A DNA stretch of 23,052 nucleotides from Burkholderiales bacterium UBA2459 (GTDB taxonomy: Bacteria > Pseudomonadota > Gammaproteobacteria > Burkholderiales > Burkholderiaceae_E): NCBI GenBank assembly GCA_002342365.1, contig DDPV01000020.1, positions 15,975 to 39,026 of the forward strand, read 5' to 3'. The notes below the pieces were generated by a model. The model did no database searches, was not told the DNA's origin, and worked only from the letters and a program-made list of their open reading frames with translations. Position numbers and translations under genes: made by a program. This document shows positions 15,439 through 23,050 of the stretch, in pieces. The stretch's first letter is position 1; every line of letters starts with the position of its first letter.

Positions 15439-16188
15439 TCAGGCCTTTTTTGACTGAATCAAAGAAAGAAACTCGCGCCGAAGATTGGCGTCTTTTAAAA
15501 ACGAACCGCGCATCACCGAATTGATCATCCGTGAATCAACATCTTTCACACCGCGCCAGTGCATGCAAAAGTGATCCGCTTCCATCACGATAGCCAGGCC
15601 GTCGGGGGACATTTTTTCCTGCAGCACATCGGCCAGTTGTACCACCGCCTCTTCCTGAATTTGCGGTCTGCTCATGATCCAGTCAGCAATCCTTGCGTAT
15701 TTAGAAAGCCCGATCAGGTTGGAGTGCTCATTGGGCATCACGCCAACCCAGACATGACCCATGATCGGACATAAATGGTGCGAGCAGGCGCTGCGCACGG
15801 TAATGGGGCCGATGATCATCAGCTCATTGAGATTTGACACATTAGGAAACTCGGTCAGCGTAGGCATGGCATGGTAACGGCCGCTGAAGACTTCGTTCAC
15901 AAACATTTTTGCGACGCGTCGCGCCGTCTCCTGGGTGTTGTGATCGCTTTCGGTGTCGATGACCAGGCTCTTTAAAAGCATTTCCATATGGCCTTGCACC
16001 TCAGCAAGGAGCTCATCGAGTTCGCCCGGTTCAATAAATGCAGCGATATTGTCATTGGCGTGAAAGCGTGCGCCCGCCAGTCGAACCCGTCGTCGAATTT
16101 GCTCCGACATCGGGATGCCCAGTTCCTCATGCTGCAGTTCATGCGCAAGTTCCTGTGCCGTGCTTGGGGGTAGTTTTGCGTTCATCAT
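15439..16188 (-). CDS. folE: GTP cyclohydrolase I
   Basis: The 249-residue protein has the complete C-terminal FolE catalytic core. The zinc ligands are Cys135 and His138 (SACSHHLCPIMG) and Cys208 (FCMHWRGVK). The GLSKYARIADWIMSRPQIQE segment and the active-site SRMINSVMRGSF end are also present. The enzyme converts GTP to dihydroneopterin triphosphate, the first step towards folate and other pterins. It is somewhat longer than E. coli FolE (222 residues), with an extra N-terminal stretch of charged residues. The start at 16188 (ATGATG, so 16185 is equally possible) lacks a strong Shine-Dalgarno sequence. The frame is open upstream to 16737, but that part lies antisense to the hydratase gene and has no FolE similarity. 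The BLUF gene follows after 4 nt. Whether this is the only folE of the genome or a second copy cannot be seen here. Confidence 0.93.
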   Translation of the reverse strand: MMNAKLPPSTAQELAHELQHEELGIPMSEQIRRRVRLAGARFHANDNIAAFIEPGELDELLAEVQGHMEMLLKSLVIDTESDHNTQETARRVAKMFVNEVFSGRYHAMPTLTEFPNVSNLNELMIIGPITVRSACSHHLCPIMGHVWVGVMPNEHSNLIGLSKYARIADWIMSRPQIQEEAVVQLADVLQEKMSPDGLAIVMEADHFCMHWRGVKDVDSRMINSVMRGSFLKDANLRREFLSLIQSKKA

Positions 16189-16324
16189 GAGCGTCTTTGT
16201 TCTGAGAATTCGTGCGAGGAGGGTAAACCCGTTAAACTCAGCGGCCTGAAAGCGACCCTTGGCGGCCCGAGGGGATTCAAGCCCCTTGTCCGGTCTGGAT
16301 TTTGCCGCAATACTGCAAGGCACG

Positions 16325-17143
16325 ATGAAAGATCCTGACGCACTTGCTAGATGGTTGGTCCAACAGCACCAGGATAAGGCGACGCTGCGTGCCGCACCAC
16401 AATCCCTGGAACCTGCTTCAACACCTGAGGCAATCGCGGCCCAGGAAGCCTTTGTGCGGATGAAGTCGGCTGTTTGTGGTGCGCCCGCCGGTTGGAAGAT
16501 CGCGCTTGCCACCCCCGTGATGCAAGCCATGGTTGGCTTAAACGCGCCGATTGCCGGTCGCTTGCATGCGAGGCAGCTCGTGGAATCCCCAGCCAAAACT
16601 GCTTGGGCCGAGTACGGACGCTTGCTGGTTGAATTCGAGATCGCGGTTCGTCTTGGCGCCGATTTGAAACCCCCACGCGGCCGAGGCACCCACCGGCATG
16701 ACCGCCACAGCGTGCTGGATGCGGTTGACGCGGTCACCGCTGCGATGGAAATCGCCGATGATCGTCAGGCTGACTATGCCAAGATGTCGCGCCACGGACT
16801 GCTCTTACTTGCCGATAACGCCTGGAACGAGGGGGCTGTTCTTGGGCGTTGGCGTCGCGACTGGCGAAGTCTTGGCACTGCCAACGACGGCTTGGCAAGC
16901 CTGCGCGGAAGGGCCTTGGTCAATGGCGAGGATGCGGGAAGCGGATTCGGTCGGGATTTGATGGGTCATCCGCTCCAAGCGCTGGCTTGGCTTGCCAACG
17001 AAGCCAATGACCGCGGCAGCTACCTTGCTAAAGGAGACATCGCGATCCTCGGTTCGCTGCTGCCTTCGAAGTTTCCGACACCGGGCGATCGCTATGAATT
17101 TCAGCTTGAAGGATTTGAGCCGATTTTTTTACGCGTCCTTTAG
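16325..17143 (+). CDS. 2-oxopent-4-enoate hydratase / FAH-superfamily protein (MhpD-like)
   Basis: The 272-residue product is close in size to MhpD (269). The GWKIALATP segment holds the conserved lysine (Lys58). The metal ligands appear as Glu103 and Glu105 (LLVEFEIAVRLG) and Glu142 (AMEIADDR). A C-terminal GDIAILGSL segment, usual for the hydratase/decarboxylase branch, is also present. Family members add water to 2-oxo-4-enoates or decarboxylate oxalocrotonate in catechol meta-cleavage pathways. No ring-cleavage gene is in this window, so the substrate is open. The frame extends up to a TTG at 16259, but ATG 16325 with AAGG (16317-16320) just upstream fits the family length. It is divergent from folE, and its stop codon lies 16 nt from that of the PrpD gene on the other strand. 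Confidence 0.85.
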   Translation: MKDPDALARWLVQQHQDKATLRAAPQSLEPASTPEAIAAQEAFVRMKSAVCGAPAGWKIALATPVMQAMVGLNAPIAGRLHARQLVESPAKTAWAEYGRLLVEFEIAVRLGADLKPPRGRGTHRHDRHSVLDAVDAVTAAMEIADDRQADYAKMSRHGLLLLADNAWNEGAVLGRWRRDWRSLGTANDGLASLRGRALVNGEDAGSGFGRDLMGHPLQALAWLANEANDRGSYLAKGDIAILGSLLPSKFPTPGDRYEFQLEGFEPIFLRVL

Positions 17144-17159
17144 GCGAACAAAAGTCTGG

Positions 17160-18596
17160 TCAGATCAGGGCTTGGCTCTTCAGTTGTTGGATCGATCCAA
17201 GCGTTGGAAGCTTGGTGAGTTGCTCAAACAGGCGCTTGCCGTCAACGCCCGGCGCTCGGGCGGTGCAATCGAGGAATTTGCCTTCCAGTTCCTCCATGCT
17301 CAAAGGGTTCATCGCATTGCCTCGGGCAAAGCGAATGTCGCCGCTGTCAAGCACCGAACCGTTATGAAGACTAAGGCGCACACGATCTGCATAGGAAAAT
17401 GCCGGTTCAATCGGACAGTTCCGGTTCGTGATGGAGACGCTGAGCTTTGCGAATTGCGCGCGAACTTCAGGCCTCGCTACCACCTGATCGGTTAACTGAT
17501 TCAAGCCGACAGCCCCTTCAACCAGCGCTGAGGCCACCGCAAACTCCAAGCTGAATTTGGCCTCGAGTCCGGTGCTGGGCTGATGGTTGCGCAACATTGA
17601 GGCTTGCGCCACGCCAATGACGGCTTCAACCGATTCAATGTCCCCGGCTTTGAATTGATGCGCACTGCGCAAAGCAAGAACGCCGTCGATGATGCGATGC
17701 GTGGCATAGCAAAGCGGGTAACGCTTGATGCTCAAACCGGCGTGCATGATTTTCCAGGGTGTTCCAAGCGCTTGCGCAGGCAAGAAGCGATCGACATCGT
17801 TGTTTTCGGAAATTGCTTTCAAAAATCCGGCGTGGTGCTCAAGCGCATCCGGTGTTGCGGTCAATCCGAGTCGAGCAAGGCGCATGGCGCTGATGCCATG
17901 ACTTGCAGCCATGCCCGCGTGAAAGGGTTTTGTCATTGTGCCAAAATTTGCTACGAGCCCGCTGGCAAAGGACCCCGCGATTGCAAGTCCCATCTGGCAC
18001 GCTGAGGCTGAATCCCGATTCAGATAGCCGCAGGCCGCTGCCGCAGCAATCACCCCGAACACAGCCGTGGGGTGCCAGCCTTTCAAGTGATGTGAGCCCT
18101 TTTCACGGCTGACCAAATCGGCCCAGATTTCATAACCCACAAGGTAGGCGTAAAGCATGTCCTTTCCGCTGCGATCTAGCCGCTCTGCCTCAGCGAGAAT
18201 CGCAGGAACCAACACGGTTGAGGGATGTCCGCCGAGCGCCACATCATCGAAATCAAGCGCATGGGCCGCTGCGCCGTTAATCCACGCCGCTGCTTCGGCA
18301 CTCGCCTTTTCCTGACCCAGCAAAAGGCTTGAGCTGGCCTCAAGCTGACCTGTCATGCCTGCTCCAAGCCATTGACGCACGATATGAACCACAGGCTCAT
18401 CACGTCCTGCGATCATCGTTCCGATCGTGTCGATAAAGCCCGTCATCGCCCGCTGAGCGGCTTCTTGCGGCAAGTCCTCGGGGCGGGTCAACGCAATGAA
18501 TGCGGCATAGTGTTGCGTGAGGGCCGAGGCCTTTTCCGCTGCGATGGCTGACGGGGGGCTTTGCTTGTGGGAGCTCATCGTTGTCTGCGTGCTCAT
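17160..18596 (-). CDS. MmgE/PrpD family protein
   Basis: This 478-residue protein has the MmgE/PrpD layout: an all-helical N-terminal domain with NGAAAHALDFDD (107-118) followed by HPSTVLVPAILA, then KPFHAGMAA, and the small C-terminal alpha/beta domain (about 275-400). The family includes 2-methylcitrate dehydratase, cis-aconitate decarboxylase and epimerases acting on small di- and tricarboxylates. The residues visible do not decide between these. No prpB or prpC neighbour is present, so a role in the propionate cycle is not supported. The ATG at 18596 has AAGG about 9 nt upstream. The gene converges with the MhpD-like gene. CoA-transferase, Bug protein and PrpD-type genes often occur together in Burkholderiales; here they are split over about 12 kb. 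Confidence 0.9.
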   Translation of the reverse strand: MSTQTTMSSHKQSPPSAIAAEKASALTQHYAAFIALTRPEDLPQEAAQRAMTGFIDTIGTMIAGRDEPVVHIVRQWLGAGMTGQLEASSSLLLGQEKASAEAAAWINGAAAHALDFDDVALGGHPSTVLVPAILAEAERLDRSGKDMLYAYLVGYEIWADLVSREKGSHHLKGWHPTAVFGVIAAAAACGYLNRDSASACQMGLAIAGSFASGLVANFGTMTKPFHAGMAASHGISAMRLARLGLTATPDALEHHAGFLKAISENNDVDRFLPAQALGTPWKIMHAGLSIKRYPLCYATHRIIDGVLALRSAHQFKAGDIESVEAVIGVAQASMLRNHQPSTGLEAKFSLEFAVASALVEGAVGLNQLTDQVVARPEVRAQFAKLSVSITNRNCPIEPAFSYADRVRLSLHNGSVLDSGDIRFARGNAMNPLSMEELEGKFLDCTARAPGVDGKRLFEQLTKLPTLGSIQQLKSQALI

Positions 18597-18887
18597 CTCA
18601 GTTGCCTTATAGGGTATGGCTTAGCCAGAACATGGCCGCTGCCTTTGCCGTTTCATTGTTGCGGGGCACGGGCGGTATCGGCTTGGTTTCATGATGTTTT
18701 CAGCCAGCAACGATGTCAAACTCGTACATTCGATAAACCGCTTCACAAGGCATTTCGGATTCCCATGAGCACACATCAGCACGAACCAGCTCAAGGAGTC
18801 TCGGCATGGAATCAGATTGAGCAAGCCTTCAGGGCCGATGCCAGCTAAGCGTTGCAATCACGGACCTCATGATGGAGCTTGAAGCGG
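18597..18887. other. Intergenic region between PrpD-type and S9 peptidase genes
   Basis: These 291 nt separate two divergent genes and should contain both promoters, but I see no convincing -35/-10 pair or terminator. A 27-residue frame (18765-18848, beginning MSTHQHEPAQ) has an ATG with AAGG 14 nt upstream, too far for a good ribosome binding site. It has no recognisable similarity and may be chance or a leader peptide. GGAG at 18874-18877 precedes the S9 peptidase ATG by 10 nt. Confidence 0.5.
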
Positions 18888-20960
18888 ATGAAGACACTCA
18901 GTGCTCGTGACTTATGGCGGATTGAACGTGTGGGCGCGCCCCAGTTGAGCCCGTCGGGCCATAAAGCCGTCTTCCCGGTCACGCGATATGATATCGATAA
19001 CAACATCGGTCGCAGCACACTTTACTGGCTTGATCTGCAGCCAGGCAAGCTTGCATCAAAGCCAGCGCCGCTCACATTTGCAGGTGAGAAAGACGCAAAT
19101 CCTCAATGGTCGCCAACCGGCGATCGCATAGCCTTTGCGGCCAAACGCGAGCAAGCCGGCATCAAGGATCAAGCGGCACAACTCTATGTGATCGCTGCAA
19201 GCGGCGGAGAGGCTCAGCGCATGAGCCAGTGGCCACTGGGTGTGGGCGCCTTTCGCTGGATGCCTGATGGCAAGCGGATCGTCTTTATCAGCTGGGTATG
19301 GCCCGAGGAGAGCACCACCAAAGCGCAGATCAAGCGGCATGAACAAGAGTCCAAGCGAAAAGACAGCGCCCAAGTCACTTCGGCGAGCACTTATCGTTTT
19401 TGGGATCATTTCATTCCGCAGGAGCGTGTACCGCGCCTGATGCTGCTTGATCTGACAAGTGGGAAAGTCAGCGATTTGATGCACAAGGCTCGCCTGAGCC
19501 TTCCTCTGGCCGATCCGGATCTGCAGAGCTTTGATCTGGCGCCTGATGGAAGTGCTTGCGTCTTTTGCTTTGACCCTGCTGTGGATCCGCGCCTGGATTA
19601 CCCGCATGCCTTGGGTCTGCTTGACCTGAAAAGTGGAAAATTCAAGCGGATCAGCCCGGAGGACGGTTGGGATTACAGCGCTCCGGTGTTTGACCCGCAG
19701 GGCAAGCGCATCGCCTGTTTGGCTGCTGATGTGAAGACTAGACACACCATGCCTGCTCGTCTGACGCTTCTGGCACTCAAGAGCAAGGCAAAGCCGATTC
19801 GGCTGATGCCGAATTGGGATCGGGTGCCGCAAGCACCATTGCAATGGACACAGGACGCATCATCGATTTGCTTTACTGCCGAGGATCGCGGCCGCCGGCA
19901 TCTTTGGCGCTATAAACTTGACGATCTCGAAGAAAATCGTGATCTGCGTGAACCGGAGCGGATCGTAGAAGGCGGGTGGGTCCAGGCTTTTTCAATGCAC
20001 GGAGCGCCTGAGCCGCGGATTTTGGTAAGTCTCGAAAGCGCAAGTCATCCGGCCCAGCTTTGGTGGGCTGAGCCCAAGGCCGCAGCCAAGCGCGTGGATC
20101 GATTCAATGACAGCTTGCTCAAGGGTATGCGCCTTGGGGCTGTCGAGACGATCGATATCAAGGGAGCGCTCAACGACCCGGTGCAGGTTTGGCTAACCTA
20201 TCCACCCGATTTTGATCCAGGAAAGTCTTACCCGCTTTTGCACAACATCCACGGCGGGCCTCACACGGCAGCGGGCGATCAGTTTCATTACCGATGGAAC
20301 ACTCAGGTCTTTGCCGCACAAGGCTACGTGGTGGCAAGTGTGAACTACCACGGCTCAAGCAGTTTCGGTTACGAATTCTTAGACAGTATTACCCATCGCT
20401 GGGGTGAGCTGGAGCTCATCGACATCGAAGCAGCAAGTAGCTGGTTCGAGGCACAGCCCTACATCGATGCGCAACGGATTGTCGCAGCAGGCGGCAGCTA
20501 TGGCGGATTCATGGTTGCCTGGATGAATGCCTTTGCCAAGGCAGAACGATATAAAGCGTATATTTGCCATGCGGGGTGTTTTGACTGGGTCGCTATGTTT
20601 GCTGATGACGCCTACGGCTGGCATGCTCAGGAGCTGGGCGCATGGTACTGGGACAACATGGCACAGATCCATCGGCAAAGTCCGCACCACGCAGCAGCAA
20701 GCATGCGCACGCCAACGCTCGTCATCCACGGAGCCCTCGACTATCGGGTGCCCGATGCGCAAGGGCTGGCGTATTACAACACCCTCAAGGCCAAAGGGGT
20801 CGAAGCCCGGCTTTTATGGTTCCCCGATGAGAATCACTGGGTTCTCAAACCCCAGAACTCTCTTGTCTGGTACCGTGAATTCTTCGCTTGGCTGAACCGC
20901 TATGCACCGCAAAAGATTGCTTCAAAAGCACCACGCCCTAACCCGACGCGTCTTCGCTAG
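18888..20960 (+). CDS. S9 family (prolyl oligopeptidase-type) serine peptidase
   Basis: This 690-residue enzyme has an N-terminal beta-propeller made of WD40-like PD40 repeats (for example NPQWSPTGDRIAFAAKR and FRWMPDGKRIVFIS) and a C-terminal alpha/beta-hydrolase domain from about residue 430. The catalytic triad is visible: Ser537 in GGSYGGF, Asp618 in IHGALDYRVP and His650 in DENHWVLKP. This arrangement fits the S9C acylaminoacyl-peptidase / dipeptidyl-aminopeptidase branch, which cuts short peptides. No signal peptide is seen, so it is probably cytoplasmic. The frame also allows a TTG at 18879, but the ATG at 18888 has better spacing from GGAG. The last 59 nt are shared, in another frame, with the phosphatase gene, so the two are probably translationally coupled. 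Confidence 0.92.
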   Translation: MKTLSARDLWRIERVGAPQLSPSGHKAVFPVTRYDIDNNIGRSTLYWLDLQPGKLASKPAPLTFAGEKDANPQWSPTGDRIAFAAKREQAGIKDQAAQLYVIAASGGEAQRMSQWPLGVGAFRWMPDGKRIVFISWVWPEESTTKAQIKRHEQESKRKDSAQVTSASTYRFWDHFIPQERVPRLMLLDLTSGKVSDLMHKARLSLPLADPDLQSFDLAPDGSACVFCFDPAVDPRLDYPHALGLLDLKSGKFKRISPEDGWDYSAPVFDPQGKRIACLAADVKTRHTMPARLTLLALKSKAKPIRLMPNWDRVPQAPLQWTQDASSICFTAEDRGRRHLWRYKLDDLEENRDLREPERIVEGGWVQAFSMHGAPEPRILVSLESASHPAQLWWAEPKAAAKRVDRFNDSLLKGMRLGAVETIDIKGALNDPVQVWLTYPPDFDPGKSYPLLHNIHGGPHTAAGDQFHYRWNTQVFAAQGYVVASVNYHGSSSFGYEFLDSITHRWGELELIDIEAASSWFEAQPYIDAQRIVAAGGSYGGFMVAWMNAFAKAERYKAYICHAGCFDWVAMFADDAYGWHAQELGAWYWDNMAQIHRQSPHHAAASMRTPTLVIHGALDYRVPDAQGLAYYNTLKAKGVEARLLWFPDENHWVLKPQNSLVWYREFFAWLNRYAPQKIASKAPRPNPTRLR

Positions 20961-21528
20961 CGCGAGCCTGGGCGTTTTCGCAGGATTACTGATTCCCGGT
21001 GCCAGGGTTTTCGCAAGCACCGATTCGCGTTCCGCTGCCGCACTTTTGGATCCGCGGCAGCAGATACTGATGATGCGCCATGCTGATGCTCCGGGCTACA
21101 GCGATCCGCCGGAGATGCGTCTTGATGACTGCGCAACGCAGCGCAATCTTGGCGAGCGCGGAAGACAACAGGCTGCCGAGACCGGCCATTGGTTGCGCGC
21201 TCAGGGATTACAGCAAGTGCAGCTCTGGTCGAGCCCCTGGTGTCGCTGCGTAGACACGGCCCGCCTGCTCGGCTTTGGAGAGCCTCATAGGAAGGATTTT
21301 TTGGGTTCGTTTTTCAGAGATCCCGAGCTGGCAAGCAAGCACACCCGGCAATTGACGCAGGCCTTGCAGCTTTGGTTTAGCAGCGCTCCGACAGGTCCTC
21401 TGATCCTCGTAACGCATCAGGTCAACTTAAGTGCCTACAGTGCGCGGTCGGCTGCCTCTGGCGAGTTGTTCAGGATTCGTGTTGCAGCCACTGGACAGGC
21501 CCAGCAGGTGGAGTCTTTGCGCACTTAG
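20902..21528 (+). CDS. Histidine phosphatase family protein (SixA-like) with Tat-like signal
   Basis: The 208-residue protein has the phosphoglycerate-mutase/SixA core: MMRHADAPG (Arg59, His60 as the phospho-acceptor), LGERGRQQA, SSPWCRCVDTA (Arg115) and LVTHQVN (His172). Its N terminus has a twin arginine in LTRRVFASASLG followed by a hydrophobic stretch ending ARVFA (about residue 38). This points to Tat export to the periplasm, which differs from cytoplasmic SixA. Its substrate is unknown. The ATG at 20902 lies inside the S9 peptidase gene; no later start would keep the signal peptide. This gives a 59-nt out-of-frame overlap. Family is firm; location is inference from the signal sequence. 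Confidence 0.88.
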   Translation: MHRKRLLQKHHALTRRVFASASLGVFAGLLIPGARVFASTDSRSAAALLDPRQQILMMRHADAPGYSDPPEMRLDDCATQRNLGERGRQQAAETGHWLRAQGLQQVQLWSSPWCRCVDTARLLGFGEPHRKDFLGSFFRDPELASKHTRQLTQALQLWFSSAPTGPLILVTHQVNLSAYSARSAASGELFRIRVAATGQAQQVESLRT

Positions 21529-21559
21529 CCTGCAAGCGCTGCGCCTGTTATGTCACAAC

Positions 21560-21613
21560 GGACCTTTCACCACATTTCAACAGGGACGTTTCACCACAGA
21601 AGTTTTACCACGG
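21560..21613. repeat. Short imperfect direct repeats (TTTCACCACA units)
   Basis: GGACCTTTCACCACA at 21560-21574 and GGACGTTTCACCACA at 21584-21598 are identical except for one base and are 24 nt apart. A third, poorer copy, TTTTACCACG, follows at 21603-21612. They lie in the gap after the phosphatase gene. They could be protein-binding sites or a remnant of an interspersed intergenic repeat with CACCACAG-type units; the window does not show which. Confidence 0.6.
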
Positions 21614-21793
21614 ACAGCTCAATCGACGATCCGAACCGGTGGCGTAATCGTGGTACATCCAACGGTCACAGATCAAACGGTCAGTAAGAAACCAGAGCAA
21701 GCCCAGCGCAAGGAAGAACCCGAGCGTGCGTTTCAACACCGATTCACCCAAGCCCCAGGCCGAATGGGTTTGCTTAACGCGCCTGTTTGGCAA
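21605..21793 (-). CDS. Possible small single-pass membrane protein
   Basis: This frame directly follows the MarR gene on the same strand. It encodes a short polypeptide of at most 62 residues with one hydrophobic stretch (TLGFFLALGLLWFLTDRLI) flanked by Lys and Arg residues, followed by a polar tail containing WMYHDYATG. I do not recognise a family. The first possible start is a TTG at 21793, overlapping the marR end by 20 nt; a GTG at 21739 would give 44 residues. Neither has a good Shine-Dalgarno sequence, and no ATG precedes the hydrophobic part. The gap would otherwise be about 245 nt without a gene. It may be real, but could be chance. Confidence 0.33.
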   Translation of the reverse strand: MPNRRVKQTHSAWGLGESVLKRTLGFFLALGLLWFLTDRLICDRWMYHDYATGSDRRLSCPW

Positions 21794-22142
21794 CCGTCTT
21801 GATGGCTTTGGCCTGTCCCGAAAAAAAGCCGATGGCCTCTGCAGTGGGGATGATCATGCGTTTGCGGCTATCTTGTTCGGACGTCTGAAGGTCGATCAGA
21901 CCGGCTTGACGCAAGCATTGCAAGCGCTTGTGAATGGTCGCTGGAGAGCCAAATTGCTCGTTTCGCATTGCCTGCCGCACCGAAAGTGCCTGACCGGCAT
22001 GCCAGGAAACTCCGATAAGATTGAGCAAAGCCTCGTGCTCTGGCGTGAGGTTCTGGAGGCCGGGAAGCGATCTAAGACTTTGAACAATGTGCTGAAAGCG
22101 AAAAAATAGATCGATTAACTCGTTGCGTGCTGCTTTGCTCAT
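21774..22142 (-). CDS. MarR-like winged-helix transcriptional regulator
   Basis: The 122-residue product has a MarR-type winged helix-turn-helix. Helices around LTPEHEALLNLIGVSW (32-47) are followed by LSVRQAMRNEQFGSPATIHKRLQCLRQAGLI (53-83) as the helix-turn-helix, and by a wing with DSRKRMIIPT (91-100), where Asp91 and Arg93 match the family D-x-R motif. It is shorter than typical MarR proteins (about 140-150), mainly in the N-terminal dimerisation helix. The ATG at 22142 is preferred to the GTG at 22148 because GAGG lies just upstream at suitable distance. It is divergent from the nucleotidyltransferase gene, with about 164 nt between starts, so it may control that gene or itself. Its ligand is unknown. 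Confidence 0.8.
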   Translation of the reverse strand: MSKAARNELIDLFFRFQHIVQSLRSLPGLQNLTPEHEALLNLIGVSWHAGQALSVRQAMRNEQFGSPATIHKRLQCLRQAGLIDLQTSEQDSRKRMIIPTAEAIGFFSGQAKAIKTVAKQAR

Positions 22143-22306
22143 GGCCACCTCATTTCATAGCGTTGGCGAAGGCTAAGTGATTTCCCAATGGCGCGCAAAT
22201 AGCCTCATCTGCCTATCGCGAAACTTGCCTTTTTTGTGCATGAGGAAAATGGAGCGATGATTGCGTGAAGAACCTTCGCTGAAACCTATCGCTTAAGGCC
22301 GCTTGC
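22143..22306. other. Divergent intergenic region between MarR-like and nucleotidyltransferase genes
   Basis: The region must hold the start signals for both genes. The octamer CCTATCGC occurs twice in the same direction (22212-22219 and 22285-22292). A run of six T follows TTGCC near 22230. AAGG at 22295-22298 lies 8 nt before the TTG start of the nucleotidyltransferase. No clear palindrome of the MarR operator type was found by eye. Confidence 0.45.
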
Positions 22307-22975
22307 TTGTTAAACGATCGAATTGCGCTTGGCGCTGTGCTGTTGGCTGCGGGAAGCGGCTCACGCATGGGCTATCGACCCAAAAGTCTTTTGCAGCTCG
22401 ACGGTGTGCCTTTGATTTGCCGTCAGCTCATCGCACTCTCGGGCGCAGGCGTCGACGAAGTTGTGGTGGTACTCGGTCACCACGCCGAGCTGATCGAACC
22501 TGTGATCAAGGACTTTGCGGTGACGGTGGTTCGCAATATGCATCCAGACGATGGTCAGGTGTCTTCGCAGCGCCTGGGAATTGCCGCCTTTGCAGCCAGG
22601 CTTGATGCGTGTTTGGTGGCCTTGGCTGATCAGCCGCTGATTGATTCGCACGACATCAGCGATCTGATCGCCGCCTACCGAAAGCGCCCCGGCGACACAT
22701 CGGTTGTCGTTCCTCAGGTTCAGGGCAAGCGCGGAAACCCGGTGATGTTCAGTGATGACGTTCGCCAAGCTGTTTTACAAAGCCCGGTTCATGTGGGATG
22801 CCGGCAGTGGCAGGAGAGCCATCCGAAGGCTGTGCACTATTTCGTCAGTGATACACGCAATTATCGAATCGATCTGGACACGCCCGACGATGTCGAGCAA
22901 TTCACGCGCGATACCGGGCAATTACTTCACTGGCACGAAACCGTTCCGATTCCGCAGGAAAAGCCCGACGCTTAA
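22307..22975 (+). CDS. MocA/MobA-type nucleotidyltransferase (molybdenum cofactor cytidylyltransferase-like)
   Basis: This 222-residue protein has the NTP-transferase signature LAAGSGSRMG (13-22) with Lys26 (RPKSLL). LADQP at 106-110 holds the metal-binding Asp108, and GQVSSQRLG (83-91) and RGNPVMF (142-148) are also present. These are characteristic of MocA, which makes molybdopterin cytosine dinucleotide from CTP and Mo-cofactor, and of related enzymes. No molybdenum hydroxylase genes are in the window, so MocA activity is only the best guess. The frame starts with TTG at 22307; AAGG 8 nt upstream supports it, and no ATG lies before the signature motif. Its TAA stop is 2 nt from the end of the convergent tRNA gene. 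Confidence 0.85.
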   Translation: MLNDRIALGAVLLAAGSGSRMGYRPKSLLQLDGVPLICRQLIALSGAGVDEVVVVLGHHAELIEPVIKDFAVTVVRNMHPDDGQVSSQRLGIAAFAARLDACLVALADQPLIDSHDISDLIAAYRKRPGDTSVVVPQVQGKRGNPVMFSDDVRQAVLQSPVHVGCRQWQESHPKAVHYFVSDTRNYRIDLDTPDDVEQFTRDTGQLLHWHETVPIPQEKPDA

Positions 22976-22977
22976 GG

Positions 22978-23050
<73 letters not shown>

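Noticed and set aside
16189..16737. N-terminal extension of the folE frame to 432 codons
   Set aside because: The extra 183 codons run antisense to the MhpD-like gene and show no FolE similarity; FolE family length fits a start at 16185-16188.
17604..18005. Plus-strand frame of 133 codons
   Set aside because: Antisense to the MmgE/PrpD gene and without family features.
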